From Anaerolineae bacterium (lineage in GTDB: Bacteria > Chloroflexota > Anaerolineae > Aggregatilineales > UBA2796), in NCBI GenBank assembly GCA_020851855.1, contig JADZBY010000185.1:1-7237 (forward strand): a stretch of DNA of 7,237 nt. The letters run 5' to 3'. The translations under genes were made by a program, and so were the position numbers. Positions 5,269 to 7,237 of the stretch are shown here, in pieces. The notes below the pieces were generated by a model, which worked only from the letters and a program-made list of their open reading frames with translations, was not told where the DNA came from and did no database searches. Numbering within the stretch: position 1 is the stretch's first letter; each line of letters opens with the position of its first letter.

Positions 5269-6765
5269 ATGCCGAAAAAGCTGCTCGTGACGCTGATCCA
5301 GCGGTTGGGCGTTTGGCTTCAGCCGCTGTGCGTAGTTCTGCATACAATCGGGTCGTTCCGGGTGACGAGTCTGCCACGACTCGTGCGCCTGCTATTGTGC
5401 GCGCCCGCGCCGTTGCTCGCGGCGATGGCCTGCAACGTGTCCACCGAGCCGCCCGCCACGCTCCAGGTGCGCCTGTCGACGCCCATCCCGACGCCTGCGC
5501 CCGCCGTGCGCCCCACATCCACGCCGCCGGTAGGCATCGCCAACGTGCGGCCCGTCGATCCGGCCATCCTGGCGCTCATGGACGAGGTCCAGAATGACCG
5601 GCTCATGTTCGCCCTGTCGTCGTTGACCGCCATGCAAACGCGGCACGTGCTTTCCGCCAAAGATGACCCGCAGCGCGGCATCGGCGCGGCGCGCGACTGG
5701 CTCCTGGCCCAGTTTGACCGGATTCAGCGCGCCCACCCCGACCGCAACATCGACGTGTGGACGCAGCCGGTCGTGTTCGAGTGGCGGCGCTTCGAGGTGC
5801 GTTCTGAGAACATCGTCGCGGTCTTTCCGGGGCAGGATGTGGGCGGCGGCGTGATCGTCATCGGCGCGCACTACGACAGCGTCGGCGCGGACCAGTTCGA
5901 CGGCATCTCGCCCGCGCCCGGTGCAAACGACAATGCGTCCGGCGTGGCGGCGCTGCTGGAAATCGCGCACATCATGGCCCATTCGCCGCACCGCGCCACG
6001 CTGGTGTTTGTCGCCTTCACCGCCGAAGAATCGGGCCGCCAGGGTAGCATCGCCTTCGTGCGGGACTATCTCCAGGCGCAGAATCCGCCGATTGCCATCC
6101 GGGGCATGATCAATCTGGATACGCTGGGCAGCGAGCGCGGCGCAAACCGCCAGCGCGACCCGCGCACGCTGCGCCTGTTCTCCGCCGAGCCGAACGAGTC
6201 ATCGTCGCGGGCCTTTGCGCGGCAGGTGGCGCTGGCCGTCAACCTGTACGCCGCCGACGTGAACCTGGTCATGCAGTCGGCGGAAGAGCGCACGGGCCGT
6301 TGGGGCGATCAGCAGTCGTTCAGCGAGGCTGGCTATGCGTCGGCGCGGCTGATCCAGGGCCTTGAAGACCCGAACCGGCAGCACAGCCCGAACGACAACC
6401 TGGACAACATCCAGCTCGATTACCTGATGCGCGTGACGCGGGCGACGCTGGCCGCCGTGGCCATGCTGGCCGACGGTCCCAGCGCGCCCGTGCCAAACGC
6501 CATCCGCCCCAGCGACGACGCGCCCGGCCTGATGACCTTCACCTGGGCGCCCATGTCCGGCGTCGCGGGCTACCTGATCGCGCTTCGCCGCACGCCATCC
6601 CTTTACTATGACCAGATTCTCACCGTCGTGCCGGGCAACGCGAGCAGCCTGACCTGGGACGGCTTCGGCAATTTCCACGTGTTATCTATCGCCGCCATCG
6701 ACGCGCAAGGCCGGGTCGGCGCATTCTCGCCGGAGTTGAGCATCGCCAGCCTGATCCGGCGGTGA
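5269..6765 (+). CDS. Secreted M28-family zinc metallopeptidase with C-terminal Fn3-like domain
   Basis: Extracytoplasmic aminopeptidase-type metallopeptidase; substrate unknown. The start is uncertain: ATG 5269 (498 residues) is reported, GTG 5230 is open, and GTG 5362 would give a compact signal sequence with Arg residues, a hydrophobic core LLLCAPAPLLAAMA, and cleavage after AMA or lipidation at C55, although the -3 Ala is poor for a lipobox. A Pro/Thr linker (TPIPTPAP, about 71-87) precedes the catalytic domain at about 105-400. Di-zinc ligands fit H201 (GAHYDSVG), D221 (GANDNASG), E254 with general base E253 (TAEESG), D284 (NLDTLG) and H372 (QHSPNDNLDNI). All expected M28 ligands are present, so activity is likely. 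Residues about 412-498 (FTWAPMSGVAGYLIALRR to SPEL) resemble a fibronectin type III domain. It is divergent from the amidase, and its TGA lies 4 bp from the stop of the converging gene. Confidence 0.88.
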   Translation: MPKKLLVTLIQRLGVWLQPLCVVLHTIGSFRVTSLPRLVRLLLCAPAPLLAAMACNVSTEPPATLQVRLSTPIPTPAPAVRPTSTPPVGIANVRPVDPAILALMDEVQNDRLMFALSSLTAMQTRHVLSAKDDPQRGIGAARDWLLAQFDRIQRAHPDRNIDVWTQPVVFEWRRFEVRSENIVAVFPGQDVGGGVIVIGAHYDSVGADQFDGISPAPGANDNASGVAALLEIAHIMAHSPHRATLVFVAFTAEESGRQGSIAFVRDYLQAQNPPIAIRGMINLDTLGSERGANRQRDPRTLRLFSAEPNESSSRAFARQVALAVNLYAADVNLVMQSAEERTGRWGDQQSFSEAGYASARLIQGLEDPNRQHSPNDNLDNIQLDYLMRVTRATLAAVAMLADGPSAPVPNAIRPSDDAPGLMTFTWAPMSGVAGYLIALRRTPSLYYDQILTVVPGNASSLTWDGFGNFHVLSIAAIDAQGRVGAFSPELSIASLIRR

Positions 6766-6769
6766 CGGC

Positions 6770-7237
6770 TCACGGCAGCGGCGCGTCGCAACGGCCCGCC
6801 GCCGCCGAACAGCGCGCGATCTCCCGATCCCCGATGCGCACCACGAACTCGCCCTGTGTCCAATAGGCGCGGCTGGCCGTCGCATTGAGCAGGCTGCGCA
6901 TAAAACGGCACGGCAGCGGCGGCAGCGGCTCGGCGCTCCGCGTGGTCACGCCCAGGCAATGCCCGGCGGGAAAGGCGCTGGTGGGAAAGGATGCGACGGC
7001 CAACCAGCGGTCGATGGTCGAGCGGCCCACGTCATTGCCGATGTTCAATCCGGTCAGGTCGAGCGCGCCGGACGTGTTGTTCAGCACAAAGAGCGTATTG
7101 GCATCGTAGATCAGCGTCAGGCTGCGGCCCGACGGCGTCGGCGTGGCAGCCGCAGCGGGCGGCGCGCCCACCGGAGCCGCGCCCGCCGTCGCCACAGCCA
7201 CGGTGGACGTGGGCAGGGCGACGGATGCGGGCGCGGG
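6770..7237 (-). CDS. C-terminal part of a protein of unknown function; Pro/Thr/Ala linker plus a cysteine-containing beta-rich domain
   Basis: The frame is open from the right edge to the TGA at 6770-6772, giving 155 residues; the true start lies outside the window, since the region before the in-frame GTG at 7201 is still coding-like (PAPASVALPTST). Residues 1-38 are a low-complexity Ala/Pro/Thr linker ending in ATPTPSG. A compact domain of about 115 residues follows: LTLIYDANTLFVLNNTSGALDL (40-61) and TGLNIGND (62-69), then WLAVA (78-82) and four cysteines at C94, C110, C143 and C150, the last two framing RCSAAAGRC. The strand pattern LNNTSGALDLTGLNI faintly recalls lamin-tail-like surface domains, but I cannot assign a family. 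Secretion is inferred from the linker and cysteines. The missing N-terminus could hold a signal peptide, a kinase or another catalytic domain. It converges on the peptidase gene. Confidence 0.7.
   Translation of the reverse strand, partial: PAPASVALPTSTVAVATAGAAPVGAPPAAAATPTPSGRSLTLIYDANTLFVLNNTSGALDLTGLNIGNDVGRSTIDRWLAVASFPTSAFPAGHCLGVTTRSAEPLPPLPCRFMRSLLNATASRAYWTQGEFVVRIGDREIARCSAAAGRCDAPLP

Noticed and set aside
5343..5348. A second TACAAT on the + strand, 13 nt before the GTG at 5362, which could give a nearly leaderless transcript.
   Set aside because: No -35 is found at suitable spacing, and the upstream codons look partly coding-like; kept only as an alternative to test.
1..7237. Mobile elements, CRISPR arrays, tRNA genes, defence or toxin-antitoxin cassettes.
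   Set aside because: I saw no transposase or integrase motifs, no regularly spaced repeats, no tRNA-like cloverleaf and no such gene pair. Known-family genes account for nearly all bases.

Overview
The window is a GC-rich stretch of ordinary bacterial chromosome. Five genes run leftward: a membrane-anchored N-acetylmuramoyl-L-alanine amidase, a single-cysteine glutaredoxin, glycerol kinase, a GT4-like glycosyltransferase, and a MenA-type prenyltransferase cut by the left edge. One M28-type secreted metallopeptidase runs rightward from the other side of a short divergent promoter region. A leftward gene of unknown function enters from the right edge and meets the peptidase tail to tail. I see no RNA genes, mobile elements, CRISPR arrays or long repeats.

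Organism (inference): high GC, a MenA of the NEYxDY subtype, and proline/threonine linkers (LPTPLPTP, TPIPTPAP, ATPTP) in front of all three extracytoplasmic domains fit a member of the Chloroflexota, perhaps an Anaerolineae-like lineage. The linkers are the main clue. No marker gene fixes the placement.

Layout: positions 1-5100 hold the leftward cluster. Gaps shrink along it: 74 bp from amidase to glutaredoxin, about 80 bp from glutaredoxin to glpK, 15 bp from glpK to the glycosyltransferase, and 6 bp from there to menA. The last three genes are therefore very probably cotranscribed, and the whole set may be one operon driven by a promoter-like sequence at 5143-5171. Positions 5101-5268 hold that divergent control region. 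Positions 5269-6765 hold the peptidase and 6770-7237 the unknown protein.

Functions: the cluster joins envelope work (peptidoglycan amidase, glycosyltransferase), glycerol phosphorylation to glycerol 3-phosphate (a lipid precursor), thiol redox and menaquinone synthesis. It reads as a general envelope and membrane housekeeping neighbourhood, not a dedicated pathway. The points that reward a second look are departures within known families: a glycosyltransferase with a degenerate EX7E motif, a glycerol kinase lacking both known regulatory elements, a large cytoplasmic region on the amidase, and a cysteine-containing C-terminal domain of unknown function at the right edge. I did not find a convincing new multigene system.
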